NCBI GenBank assembly: GCA_022361535.1
Contig: JAKSAU010000448.1
Location: 1 to 20,284, forward strand
Origin: Desulfobacterales bacterium
GTDB lineage: Bacteria; Desulfobacterota; Desulfobacteria; Desulfobacterales; Desulfobacteraceae
DNA: 20,284 bases
Direction of reading: 5' to 3'
Below are positions 8,286 to 17,200 of the stretch, piece after piece. The translations under genes were made by a program, and so were the position numbers. The notes beneath the pieces are model-generated. The model saw only the letters and a program-made list of their open reading frames with translations, had not been told where the DNA came from and did no database searches. Positions within the stretch are counted from its first letter, which is position 1. Each line of letters opens with the position of its first letter.

Positions 8286-8329
8286 TACCGAATAACCATA
8301 TTTAAAACTAAATAATCATTTTAAGAGAT

Positions 8330-8370
8330 ATTGATCCAGCCTTCTTATAATTAAGGAGCGCTGGATCAAT
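8330..8370 (-). terminator. Long hairpin after the SRPBCC gene (probable terminator)
   Basis: ATTGATCCAGC (8330-8340) and GCTGGATCAAT (8360-8370) form a perfect 11-bp stem. Inside it CTTCTTA (8341-8347) pairs with TAAGGAG (8352-8358) around a 4-nt loop. It begins 29 nt past the SRPBCC stop. The minus-strand tail is only loosely U-rich, so termination is likely but not certain. Confidence 0.55.
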
Positions 8371-8398
8371 CGTCTTTGAAAATAGTGTTGTTAAGAAA

Positions 8399-8905
8399 TC
8401 AACCAACAGAAATCATTTCTCCGGTGTTTACATAATACTCTAGTGCATCAATAGCTGCGTTTAAATGGGCTTGCGCCTCTTGTGGATGTTGAATCAGCTT
8501 ATTTCCGGATTCATTCAACGCAGATGCGGTTACCACCCATAGACCAGTTACGGTTCCATCACAATTATCAATTAATGATATATCAAGCTTGGCACATAAG
8601 TTCTCTGACGTCCTTGAATAATCTACTGCTTTGTTTTTTTCAAACCGCGTACACACAAATATCTCTTCTGGCCCGAAATAATTTGATTTAAAAATACAAT
8701 TATATTCAGCATAGTCGGATCGTGAGTGGAGCAATTGTCCATTCCATCCTGGAAGCCAGTCATATTCCGTTGTAGGACAAAGCAGCGGGAATACTTTTTC
8801 CACAGAAGAGTTAAATTTTCGTTTTGCTGTTATGCAAATCCGGTTCAAGGGATTTGTTGAATTTTTCCATTTTTTTACAAGCTTATCTGATTTATCAGTA
8901 TTCAT
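8399..8905 (-). CDS. SRPBCC (START-like / polyketide-cyclase-like) domain protein
   Basis: 168 residues. The fold is suggested by a beta-strand start ICITAKRKFNSSVEKVFPLLCPTTEYDWLPGW (22-54, given in full only as a description of the typical strand-helix-helix opening), a run of alternating strands in the middle, and a long C-terminal amphipathic helix (about 140-160), the layout of SRPBCC ligand-binding proteins. No catalytic motif is evident, so the ligand and reaction are unknown. AAGGAA precedes the ATG. The gene follows marR on the same strand, and the 15-bp palindrome found at the marR start also lies upstream of this gene (8992-9006), so it is probably a target of that regulator. A role in handling or sensing a hydrophobic compound is inference only. 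Confidence 0.65.
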   Translation of the reverse strand: MNTDKSDKLVKKWKNSTNPLNRICITAKRKFNSSVEKVFPLLCPTTEYDWLPGWNGQLLHSRSDYAEYNCIFKSNYFGPEEIFVCTRFEKNKAVDYSRTSENLCAKLDISLIDNCDGTVTGLWVVTASALNESGNKLIQHPQEAQAHLNAAIDALEYYVNTGEMISVG

Positions 8906-8991
8906 TTTAAATTCCTTATTTTTTTAATGGGGTTCAAATTGGTTAAAACTCTTTGGTTGTTTTTAAGCCTCCTTGTTATGTGATTTTTACT

Positions 8992-9006
8992 GTTTAGTAT
9001 CTAAAC
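8992..9006. promoter_or_regulatory. Probable MarR operator upstream of the SRPBCC gene
   Basis: GTTTAGTATCTAAAC is a 15-bp perfect inverted repeat (6-bp arms, 3-nt centre). It occurs in exactly two places in the window, here and at the marR start. It lies 87 nt before the SRPBCC ATG and just past the marR stop, so it could control the downstream gene separately. Confidence 0.72.
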
Positions 9007-9022
9007 TTTAAGATGAAAAAAT

Positions 9023-9469
9023 TTAGATGTGGTTGATTATCTTATTTAATCTAACCAGAAAGTCGTTTATGGTAACACGCTCCTGGTCTGTAAACTGCGA
9101 CAAACAGTCATTGTAATGCTGCTCAAGCATGCTCTTAAACTTGGTATAGTGTTCAACTGCTTCCTGGCCAAGAGAGGTGAATCTAACCTGGATTTCATTT
9201 TTTGAGCCAGGTTTTTTTTCCTTATATAGAACCCCTTTTTTTTCTAAGCGGGTAAGGGTTTGTGAAATGGCGCCTTTTGTAACCCCCAACTGTTCAGCCA
9301 TTGCCTTGCCATTGATGGCCGGTTCCTGTGCAATAAGCAGTATTGCATGGACCTCTTTGGGAAAAAGCGTGACTTTTTTAAATTGAAAGGTGAATTTTTT
9401 TTCTATGAACAGCACTGAGTTCATGAACCGAAAAATATTTTCTATTTCTTTTTTATGTTGTGTTTCCAT
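9023..9469 (-). CDS. MarR-family transcriptional regulator
   Basis: 148-residue winged-helix repressor of typical MarR length. Seen: N-terminal dimer helix; LFPKEVHAILLIAQ; DNA-binding helices GKAMAEQLGVTKGAISQTLTR (54-74, recognition helix from about Thr64); a wing with KKPGSKNEIQVRFT (85-98); LTSLG-like segment FTSLGQEAV; and C-terminal dimer helices. MarR proteins bind palindromes as dimers and usually release on binding small phenolic or lipophilic ligands; some are redox sensors, but no cysteine suits that role here except one in the C-terminal half. A perfect 15-bp palindrome overlaps its own promoter, so it is very likely self-repressing. No Shine-Dalgarno sequence precedes the ATG. 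Confidence 0.92.
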   Translation of the reverse strand: METQHKKEIENIFRFMNSVLFIEKKFTFQFKKVTLFPKEVHAILLIAQEPAINGKAMAEQLGVTKGAISQTLTRLEKKGVLYKEKKPGSKNEIQVRFTSLGQEAVEHYTKFKSMLEQHYNDCLSQFTDQERVTINDFLVRLNKIINHI

Positions 9470-9470
9470 A

Positions 9471-9505
9471 ATTTTATAGTTTAGTATCTAAACCATAAAT
9501 GTCAA
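9471..9505 (-). promoter_or_regulatory. marR promoter overlapping the operator
   Basis: On the minus strand TTGACA (9505-9500) is followed after 16 nt by TAAACT, and further on by TATAAA only 3 nt before the ATG. The operator palindrome fills the spacer and overlaps the -10 region. Whichever -10 is used, the mRNA leader would be very short or absent. Confidence 0.5.
9479..9493. promoter_or_regulatory. Probable MarR operator at the marR promoter
   Basis: Second exact copy of GTTTAGTATCTAAAC, ending 10 nt before the marR start codon and lying within the promoter. Its position supports repression by blocking RNA polymerase. Confidence 0.78.
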
Positions 9506-9542
9506 ATATCTTTTTAAAAAAATAAAGAATCTATAAAAAATA

Positions 9543-9683
9543 ATGTCAAACAGCGCCTTTGCTGACACAGCTAATAAGCTGCAATTGGAAAAAGAGGAAA
9601 CACCAGATCTTATCTATTCTTCTCATGTCAGATGGAATGTGCTATTAAAGGGCCGTAATTTAAACAATCAACAGGCAATTTAA
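9543..9683 (+). CDS. Possible small ORF, 46 residues, unknown
   Basis: ATG to TAA frame reading MSNSAFADTANKLQLEKEET and on to NNQQAI. It has no good ribosome site, but its stop overlaps AAGGA, which is correctly placed for a second, 13-codon frame (MNKKTLQRPEKEP, 9692-9733). The frame is divergent from marR. No family is recognised. It may be a chance frame or a leftover of a gene once controlled by the MarR operator. Confidence 0.2.
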   Translation: MSNSAFADTANKLQLEKEETPDLIYSSHVRWNVLLKGRNLNNQQAI

Positions 9684-9934
9684 GGATACGAATGAATAAA
9701 AAAACATTGCAGAGACCGGAAAAGGAACCGTAAAACAACCTGCCTTTTTGCCTTGAATTGTTGACTAATTTGGGTGTTGTACGTAATTGGATGAGTTTAA
9801 GTTGCGGAAAACCTAAATCCTTTCTTTTTACTTAATCTTTTGAAATTATAGTTTATTCTGTTAGAGGATTGTTCTGGGGGTTGATTCCCCTTGAAAATAT
9901 TGTTAGATTTCCACCCTTAATTTTTAAAGCATAC

Positions 9935-9957
9935 GGAGTTCCTTTGTTAAGGAATCC
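9935..9957 (+). promoter_or_regulatory. Leader hairpin just before prfC
   Basis: TTCCTT (9939-9944) pairs with AAGGAA (9949-9954) around TGTT, and the outer GGA/TCC adds three pairs with one bulged G. The hairpin ends 18 nt before the ATG. AAGGAA, the only ribosome-site-like sequence nearby, is inside the stem and too far from the start, so translation may be structure-sensitive. Confidence 0.35.
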
Positions 9958-9975
9958 GATACTCTTGAGATATCA

Positions 9976-11580
9976 ATGGAAAAACCAATAGATAAAACAC
10001 TTGTACCTGAGATAGAGAAACGCAGAACTTTTGGCATCATAAGCCATCCTGATGCGGGAAAAACCACATTAACCGAAAAACTGCTTTTGTTCGGCGGGGC
10101 CATTCAGCAGGCAGGGGCCGTTAAATCACGAAAAGCCGCAAGAGCCGCCACCTCTGACTTTTTATCCATCGAGCAGGAAAGGGGGATTTCGGTCTCCTCA
10201 TCTGTAATGAAATTCAACTACAGGGATTATGAGATTAACCTGCTGGATACCCCGGGCCATAAAGACTTTAGTGAAGATACCTACAGGGTACTGACTGCAG
10301 TGGATTGTGCGGTCATGATTATTGACTCGGCCAAAGGGGTAGAACCACAGACCCAAAAGCTGATGGAGGTGTGCCGGATGCGCAACACTCCCATCATTAC
10401 TTTTATTAATAAGTTGGACCGGGAGGGCCTGGAACCTCTGGACATCTTCCAGGATATCGAGGAAAAACTCCAGATAGAATGCGTTCCCTTAACCTGGCCC
10501 ATTGGCATGGGAAAACGCTTCAAAGGGGTATACAATCTTGAAAAGCAGGAACTTGGCGTCTTTTCCCCGGGATATACCCCGAAAGACAATGACGGGGTAC
10601 TGATCCAGGACCTTGAAGATCCAAGACTCGATGAATTGATCGGAGACAGTGAAGCTGAGCAGCTCAGAGAGGATGTTGAACTGATCTCGGTGGCTGCCGA
10701 ACCCTTTGATCTGGACCTGTATCTCAATGGTACCCAGACCCCGGTTTTTTTCGGGTCTGCGATCAATAATTTCGGGGTGAGGGAAATGCTGGATGCGTTT
10801 GTTAAAATTGCACCAAGCCCCGGGGTTCGGTCTTCCTCCAGCAGGGATGTAGATCCCAAAGAAAAAGCATTCTCAGGATTTACCTTTAAGATCCAAGCCA
10901 ATATGGACCCGGAACACCGTGACCGGATTGCGTTTTTCCGCATCTGTTCGGGTAAGTTCACAAAGGGAATGAAAGTAAGACATCATCGCATAGGAAAAGA
11001 TATCAAGATTGCCAATGCCACAATTTTTATGGCCCAGGAACGGTCCAATGTGGAAGAGGCATATCCCGGAGACATCATTGGTATCCACAACCACGGTACA
11101 ATTAAAATTGGTGATACATTCACCACAAAAGAACCTTTGAAATTCTTGGGCATTCCCAATTTTGCGCCTGAGCATTTCAGGCGCGTTTTGCTCAAAGACC
11201 CCTTGAAAGCCAAAGCATTGACAAAAGGGTTGACCCAGTTGGCAGAAGAAGGAACCATCCAGGTTTTTCGGCCAATAAACGGGAATATGCATATTATCGG
11301 GGCCGTGGGTGTACTGCAGTTTGACGTAACCATGGCCAGGCTCAAAGCAGAGTATAATGTCTCTGCAGGTTACGAACCCATTGACCTTTCAGTGGCCAGG
11401 TGGGTAACATGTGAAGATGAACAAAAATTAAAGGAATTTACCCGGAGAAATGAATCCAGTCTGACCAGGGATGCCGAAGGCCGGCTGACGTTCTTGACCA
11501 CCAGTGAGTATCAGCTAAGCTTTACCATGGAAGACTGGCCGGATATTGAATTCCTTAAAACCATGGAACATAACTCATAA
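9976..11580 (+). CDS. prfC: Peptide chain release factor 3 (RF3)
   Basis: 534-residue translational GTPase, close to the E. coli length (529). Seen: G1 loop SHPDAGKTT (23-31); the RF3-type switch region with [19 protein letters not shown]3 DTPGHKDF (91-98); G4 NKLD (145-148); then the beta-barrel domain 2 (about 290-390) and a C-terminal domain with the GVLQFDV segment. RF3 uses GTP to recycle RF1 and RF2 from the ribosome after peptide release, in the cytoplasm. The N-terminus lines up with known RF3 ([19 protein letters not shown]), so the ATG at 9976 is right although its ribosome site is weak. It leads a tight same-strand run: serC follows after 25 nt. Confidence 0.97.
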   Translation: MEKPIDKTLVPEIEKRRTFGIISHPDAGKTTLTEKLLLFGGAIQQAGAVKSRKAARAATSDFLSIEQERGISVSSSVMKFNYRDYEINLLDTPGHKDFSEDTYRVLTAVDCAVMIIDSAKGVEPQTQKLMEVCRMRNTPIITFINKLDREGLEPLDIFQDIEEKLQIECVPLTWPIGMGKRFKGVYNLEKQELGVFSPGYTPKDNDGVLIQDLEDPRLDELIGDSEAEQLREDVELISVAAEPFDLDLYLNGTQTPVFFGSAINNFGVREMLDAFVKIAPSPGVRSSSSRDVDPKEKAFSGFTFKIQANMDPEHRDRIAFFRICSGKFTKGMKVRHHRIGKDIKIANATIFMAQERSNVEEAYPGDIIGIHNHGTIKIGDTFTTKEPLKFLGIPNFAPEHFRRVLLKDPLKAKALTKGLTQLAEEGTIQVFRPINGNMHIIGAVGVLQFDVTMARLKAEYNVSAGYEPIDLSVARWVTCEDEQKLKEFTRRNESSLTRDAEGRLTFLTTSEYQLSFTMEDWPDIEFLKTMEHNS

Positions 11581-11605
11581 CCTCTTTATTAAAAAGGAAC
11601 CTAAC

Positions 11606-12697
11606 ATGACAGATCAGAGAATTTACAACTTCAATGCCGGTCCTGCTGCTTTACCCCTGCCTGTCCTGGAAGAGATCCAGGGAGAATTTTTAAATTTTAA
11701 AAATTCAGGCATGTCAGTTACCGAAATCAGTCACAGATCTTCCTATTTTGATGCGGTTATAGATGATGCCGTTGCCCGGGCCAAAAGGCTTCTGAAACTG
11801 GATGACAGGTTTCATGTCCTTTTTATCCAGGGTGGCGCGTCAATGCAGTTCGCCATGATCCCCATGAATTTTATGGGCCAGGGGGACAGTGCTGATTTTG
11901 TCAATACCGGAACCTGGTCAACAAAGGCAATCAAAGAGGCACAGATCCAGGGGAAAACAGTCAACGTGGTTGCCTCTTCCGAGGACAAGGACTTTTCCTA
12001 TATTCCAAAGAATATTCAGTTTACCCCTGATGCCAAATTTGTGCACTTAACCTCCAACAACACCATCAAAGGGACACAGTTTTATGAGTTCCCTGATACA
12101 AACGGGGTACCCATTATTTCGGATATGTCTTCTGACATCTTTTCACGGCCCCTGCCCGTGGATAAATTCGGTATGATTTATGCCGGCGCACAAAAGAACC
12201 TTGGGCCTTCCGGATGCTGCATGGTGATTTTAAGAAAAGATCTGCTGGAGACAGCCAACACAGGAATTCCATCCATGCTGGCCTACCAGACCTATGCAGA
12301 TAAAAACTCCATGTTCAATACCCCGCCTTGTTTTGGCATTTACACCATCGGCCTGGTCCTCAAATGGATCGAAGAAGAGATGGGCGGACTTGAAGAAATG
12401 GAAGCCTATAATATCCAAAAGGCTGACATCCTGTACGACTTTATTGACGGTAGTGCTTTTTACAGAACAACAGCTGAAAAGTACTCAAGATCTTTGATGA
12501 ACGTTACCTTCCGTCTGCCTGAAGAAGATCTTGAAAAAGAATTTATCCAACGGGCAACTGAACACGGGTTAGGCGGTCTTAAGGGCCACAGATCCGTTGG
12601 GGGATGCAGGGCATCCATCTATAATGCCGCCACAATGGAAAGCATGTACGCACTGGTGGAATTCATGGAATCCTTTGAAAAGGAGAAAACATCATGA
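11606..12697 (+). CDS. serC: Phosphoserine aminotransferase
   Basis: 363-residue class-V aminotransferase; E. coli SerC is 362. It converts 3-phosphohydroxypyruvate plus glutamate to phosphoserine plus 2-oxoglutarate, and can also act in pyridoxal phosphate synthesis. Seen: the RIYNFNAGPAALPLPV start, FIQGGAS phosphate loop (73-79), NTGTWS, and the PLP lysine Lys197 in YAGAQKNLGPSG. A longer in-frame ATG exists at 11546 inside prfC, but the one at 11606 has AAAAAGGA in front and gives the family N-terminus, so I chose it. Its stop overlaps the serA start by ATGA, showing translational coupling in the serine pathway. Confidence 0.97.
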   Translation: MTDQRIYNFNAGPAALPLPVLEEIQGEFLNFKNSGMSVTEISHRSSYFDAVIDDAVARAKRLLKLDDRFHVLFIQGGASMQFAMIPMNFMGQGDSADFVNTGTWSTKAIKEAQIQGKTVNVVASSEDKDFSYIPKNIQFTPDAKFVHLTSNNTIKGTQFYEFPDTNGVPIISDMSSDIFSRPLPVDKFGMIYAGAQKNLGPSGCCMVILRKDLLETANTGIPSMLAYQTYADKNSMFNTPPCFGIYTIGLVLKWIEEEMGGLEEMEAYNIQKADILYDFIDGSAFYRTTAEKYSRSLMNVTFRLPEEDLEKEFIQRATEHGLGGLKGHRSVGGCRASIYNAATMESMYALVEFMESFEKEKTS

Positions 12698-14274
12698 AAG
12701 TATTGGTCAGTGACAAAATGAGTGAGGCAGGGATAGAAATTTTTGAAAACCAGGACGGGATCGAGGTCGATGTTAACACTGATCTCTCACATGATGAACT
12801 GGTCAAGGTCATTCCTGACTATGATGCACTGGCCATTCGGTCATCCACCCAGGTGAACCAAGAAGTGCTTAAGGCGGCCGATAAGCTTAAAGTAATTGCC
12901 AGGGCCGGTATCGGTCTTGACAATGTGGACATTGAAGAAGCCACCAAAAAAGGGGTAGTTGTTATGAATACCCCGGGCGGCAATACTGTTACCACAGCAG
13001 AGCATGCCATTGCCATGCTCATGGCCTTGACCCGGAATATTCCAAGGGGTACAGCCTCGCTTAAGGCAGGCCGCTGGGAGAAAAAGGACCTCCAGGGACG
13101 GGAAATATCCAATAAGATTTTGGGTGTTATCGGATTCGGTAATATCGGCTCCATTGTTGCCACCCTCGGCAAAGGTTTGAAAATGAAGGTCATTGTTTTT
13201 GATCCCAATATTTCATCGGAACATATTCAAAAGGCCGGATTTGATTATGTAACATTGGATGAGCTGTATGAGCGGTCCGATTATATTACCGTTCACGTGC
13301 CCAAGATGGATTCAACCATTGACCTTCTGGATGCTGAAGCCTTTGAAAAAATGAAGGACGGGGTAATGCTCATCAATTGCGCCAGAGGAGGAATTGTAAA
13401 CGAATCTGCGCTTTTAGAGGCCATTACGTCTGAAAAAGTGGCAGGAGCTGCCCTGGATGTTTTTTCAACTGAACCTCCTGGTGAGCATCCATTGCTGGAG
13501 TTGGAGCAGGTTATTGCGACCCCGCATTTAGGCGCATCAACCATGGAAGCCCAGTCCAATGTTGCTGTGGCTGCAGCCAACCAGATCATTTCATACCTTT
13601 TGGAAGACACGGTCATCAACGCTGTGAACGTACCGTCTGTAACCGGTGAAGTGCTTAAACAACTGCGTCCCTTTTTGTACCTGGTGGAAAAGATGGGCAA
13701 AATGCAGGCCCAGATTACCTCCGGCGGTGTCAAACAAATTGACATTGAATATATCGGCAAGTTCCCTGATATGGATCTAAAACCGGTTACCATTAACGCG
13801 GTTAAGGGTATCCTGGCTGAGTTTGTCCAGTACTCTGTCAATACGGTTAATGCCATTTCCCTAGCCAATGAAATGGGAATAAAAATAACAGAGTCAACCT
13901 CCAAGGAAGCAGGCAACTTTTTAAACCTGATCCGCATGACTGTTACCACAGAAGAAGAAACCAATATCCTTGAAGGAACCATCTTTGGTAAGGATGATGC
14001 CCGTATTGTCAGGATCAACAAGTTCCGCCTGGAAGTGATTCCCGAAGGTTACCTAGGATTGATCCATAATGTGGATAAGCCCGGTTCTATCGGCTCCATC
14101 GGTATGAAGCTCGGGGAACACAAAATTAATATCGCCAGGATGATGGTCGGCCGTGAAGAAGACGGCCAGAGAAATATTATCTTTTTACGCACCGATACCC
14201 CTGTGCCACCAGAAGTGGTTAAGGAGATCATAGATCTTGACCTTGTGGTCAATATGATAACGTTTGAATTATAA
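12694..14274 (+). CDS. serA: D-3-phosphoglycerate dehydrogenase (long form)
   Basis: 526 residues, the long SerA type. It oxidises 3-phosphoglycerate to 3-phosphohydroxypyruvate with NAD, the first step of serine synthesis. Seen: substrate-binding half (1-100 and about 285-315); NAD domain with VIGFGNIGS (145-153) and Asp170 near the ribose; catalytic Arg231 (NCARGG), Glu260 (STEPP) and His278 (PHLGAS); an intervening ASB-type domain (about 320-440); and a C-terminal ACT domain (about 450-526, IHNVDKPGSIGSIG), where serine feedback is usually exerted. AAAGGAG lies upstream within serC. Some SerA enzymes also reduce 2-oxoglutarate to D-2-hydroxyglutarate, which is relevant to the next gene. 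It is coupled to serC and abuts the FAD/Fe-S enzyme. Confidence 0.97.
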   Translation: MKVLVSDKMSEAGIEIFENQDGIEVDVNTDLSHDELVKVIPDYDALAIRSSTQVNQEVLKAADKLKVIARAGIGLDNVDIEEATKKGVVVMNTPGGNTVTTAEHAIAMLMALTRNIPRGTASLKAGRWEKKDLQGREISNKILGVIGFGNIGSIVATLGKGLKMKVIVFDPNISSEHIQKAGFDYVTLDELYERSDYITVHVPKMDSTIDLLDAEAFEKMKDGVMLINCARGGIVNESALLEAITSEKVAGAALDVFSTEPPGEHPLLELEQVIATPHLGASTMEAQSNVAVAAANQIISYLLEDTVINAVNVPSVTGEVLKQLRPFLYLVEKMGKMQAQITSGGVKQIDIEYIGKFPDMDLKPVTINAVKGILAEFVQYSVNTVNAISLANEMGIKITESTSKEAGNFLNLIRMTVTTEEETNILEGTIFGKDDARIVRINKFRLEVIPEGYLGLIHNVDKPGSIGSIGMKLGEHKINIARMMVGREEDGQRNIIFLRTDTPVPPEVVKEIIDLDLVVNMITFEL

Positions 14275-14275
14275 A

Positions 14276-17200
14276 ATGCTCGATCCAAAAAGAAAGATAC
14301 CCTACAACTACACCTCCGCAGACGACGATCAGATTATTGTTCACCTTTTCGGATCCGATACTTTGGACACCATCCGTACCCTTGAACAACTCAAGGGTAC
14401 GGGTAGGTCCTCCCGCTTGCTCCATCGGTTCATGGGGGACCTGTTCATCATTCAAAGAAACGCGTTTCTATTCCAGGAACTGGTAGAACATCCTCTCCAG
14501 CGCCGTAAGCTTTTCTCCGAATTTGAAAATGATCTTTCAATTATCAAGGCACACGCCAAGCATGAAGAAGTCCGCAAGGTCTTGTCCAAATGCAGAAAAG
14601 CGCTAAAACGCCTGGAGCGCCAGATCAGGTCTGTAGCCTCGGATCAGGGCAGGGCACAGCGGCATCTGGCTCCTGTCATTGGTAAATCAAATGTTTACTT
14701 TGATCCGTTTAATATCACGGCCCATACTACAGATGCCACAGATTGGCGCAGGTTTTCTCCTATTGCTGTGCTTCGGCCTGACAGGGAAGACCAGGTACCG
14801 GGGCTGGTTAAGAAAATCAAGAAATTGGGATTCAGCATCATCCCCCGGGGGGCAGGAACCGGTCTTACCGGAGGTGCGACCCCACTTACCCCAAACAGCG
14901 TGATGATCAATACGGAAAAGCTGAACAGAATTTTTCCGGTTGAACATAAAACGAGTTTAGACGGCAAACCCTATGCATCAATGGCCATGGAAGCGGGTGT
15001 TATCACACAGGATGCCAAAGATGCAGCCACAGCCCAGGGGTATATTTTTGCCACTGACCCCACATCAGCCTGGGCCTGTACGATTGGCGGCAATTTGGCG
15101 GAAAACGCCGGCGGTAAAACAGCGGTTCTTTACGGAACAGCCATCGATAATGTTTTGGCCTATAGGATTACCATGCCTGATGGTAAGTCCTATACGGTTG
15201 AACGGGATAATCACCCCCTTCGCAAAATCCTGCCTGAAGACAACCTGACTTATTTTGTAAAGGATAAAGAAGGCCAGATCTGCGACACCATTCGGCTGAC
15301 AGGTCATGACATCAGAAAAAAAGGGCTTGGAAAGGATGTAACCAATAAGGCCCTGTGCGGACTGCCCGGACTTCAAAAAGAAGGGTGCGACGGTATTATT
15401 ACCTGGGCAGAATTTATCCTTTATCCTGAGTTTAATCATAAAGCTACCTGCTGTATTGAGTTTTTCGGCAATGACATGACAGAAGCAGGCAAAGTCATTA
15501 CTGAAATCTGCAGCCGGTTTGATAATGGTAACCCGGCACTGATGGCACTTGAGCACTTTGATGAAGAATATATCAAAGCCATCAAATACAAAACCAAGCG
15601 TTCAGTGGGCGACAGGCTTAAAGCGGTATTGCTGATTGATATGGTGTCCAATGAGGCAGATACACTTGCAGGCGGCATGGCCTCTCTTGAAAAAATTCTT
15701 GAGCCCTATGACAAGACCGGGTTTACCATTGCCAAAGATGCGGCTGAAGCTAAGCGGTTCTGGGAAGACAGAAAACGGCTCGGTGCCATTGCAGCCCATA
15801 CAAATGCCTTTAAGCTCAATGAAGATATTGTGCTTCCCATTGACAGTTTGGCAGATTTTGTAAGGTTTGTAGATGAGACAAATTTAGAAGAGAAAAAGTA
15901 CAATCAGACCCGGGTTATCCAGGACATCGTGGATTATTTGGGAACAGCTATCCCTCTTGCAGATCCACAGTGGCTGGGGAAAAAAGTAGGCCGTATAAAA
16001 GACTTGGCCTTTAATACCCGCAAAAAACTGGATATTGCATCACGGGATGCCCTTGAAGCTGCTATTCATTCTAAAAATTTCTACAGCCAGGTAAAAGAGC
16101 AGCTTCGGGGATACAGCCTGATTCTTTCCAATGTGGATAAAATTTACCAGACCACTTCTAACCGCCTTATTGTCATTGCCACCCATATGCATGCAGGGGA
16201 CGGCAACGTTCATGTGAACATTCCGGTTCTTTCCAATGACAAGGAAATGATGGAACGGGCTCATATGGCAGCAGACAAGGTCATGGCAAAGGCCATTGCT
16301 TTGGAAGGTGTTGTTTCAGGGGAACATGGCATCGGCGTCACCAAGTTTAAATATTTAGATCCTGACCAGATCGAAGCGTTTGCCGATTACAGGAAAAAAA
16401 TAGACCCTGACGGGGTGATGAATCCGGGCAAGTTGGAAGAAGCCGATATCCTGGCCAAAGTATTTACCCCGTCGTTCAATCTGCTGGAACTTGAAGCAGA
16501 GATCCTAAAGCACGGGTCTTTATCTGATTTGGCAACCAACATTGCCAATTGTGTGCGCTGCGGCAAATGCAAGCCAAAGTGCCCGGTATTTTATCCGGCT
16601 AAGAATATGTTCTTCCATCCCAGGAATAAAAACCTGGCATTAGGCGCCTTGATCGAAGCTCTGCTTTACATCACCCAAAGGACCCAGTCTACAGGGTTTA
16701 AAGTGCTGAAAAACCTTGAGCAGATCGCAGACCATTGCACTATTTGCCACAAGTGTTTTGATAAATGCCCGGTTAACATCGATTCCGGTGTTATTTCCAT
16801 CCAGGAACGGGATATTCTAAAGAAGATGAAGTTCAAGCACACACCTTTGTCCACAAGGCTTACATTGCGATACCTGGGTACAAAGAACGAAACCTTAAAC
16901 CAGGTGTATCGTGCAGGTCTGCTTACTGCAGGCGGTATGGCCCAGCGGACAGGAGTAAAACTTGCCAAACCACTTTCTCTTTTTACCAGCCTGAAAGAAA
17001 CAAGGCCTTTTCAATTGCTGCAGACCCCTGTCGCAAGTACCGGGCTTAAAACGTTGCGGGCTCATCTGCCCCATGCTGACAGAAATCAGGCCATCACACT
17101 TGAACCTGAAGGAGACGCTGTCTCTACGGTATTTTATTTTCCTGGATGCGGTAGTGAACGAATGTTTTCAAAGATTTCCATGGCATCAATCTTTTTATTG

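Larger units (their letters stand above)
8058..8398. other. Intergenic region upstream of the ybaK-like gene
   Basis: A 341-nt spacer without a gene. It contains repeat copy B (8171-8285) and the hairpin downstream of the SRPBCC gene (8330-8370). No convincing promoter hexamers for the ybaK-like gene were found. TTGGCAC at 8189-8195 resembles a sigma-54 -24 element but lacks the matching -12 GC. Confidence 0.6.
9470..9975. other. Intergenic region between marR and prfC
   Basis: A 506-nt AT-rich spacer between divergent genes. It contains the marR promoter and operator, two possible short frames (9543-9683 and 9692-9733), and a hairpin close to the prfC start (9935-9957). I could not settle on a prfC promoter: no hexamer pair with a good spacer stands out. 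Confidence 0.55.

Noticed and set aside
8968..8974. Perfect AAGGAGG ribosome-binding sequence on the minus strand between marR and the SRPBCC gene
   Set aside because: No ATG or GTG follows at a workable distance; the real SRPBCC start at 8905 has its own AAGGAA. The ten bases shared with the usp ribosome site look like chance.
11546..11605. Upstream ATG extending serC into prfC
   Set aside because: The extra 20 residues do not fit the SerC N-terminus, and the ATG at 11606 has a good ribosome site and gives the family length.
13293..14021. Long minus-strand open frame opposite serA (242 codons)
   Set aside because: It is a shadow of the well-supported serA frame, as are similar antisense frames over prfC and the oxidoreductase.
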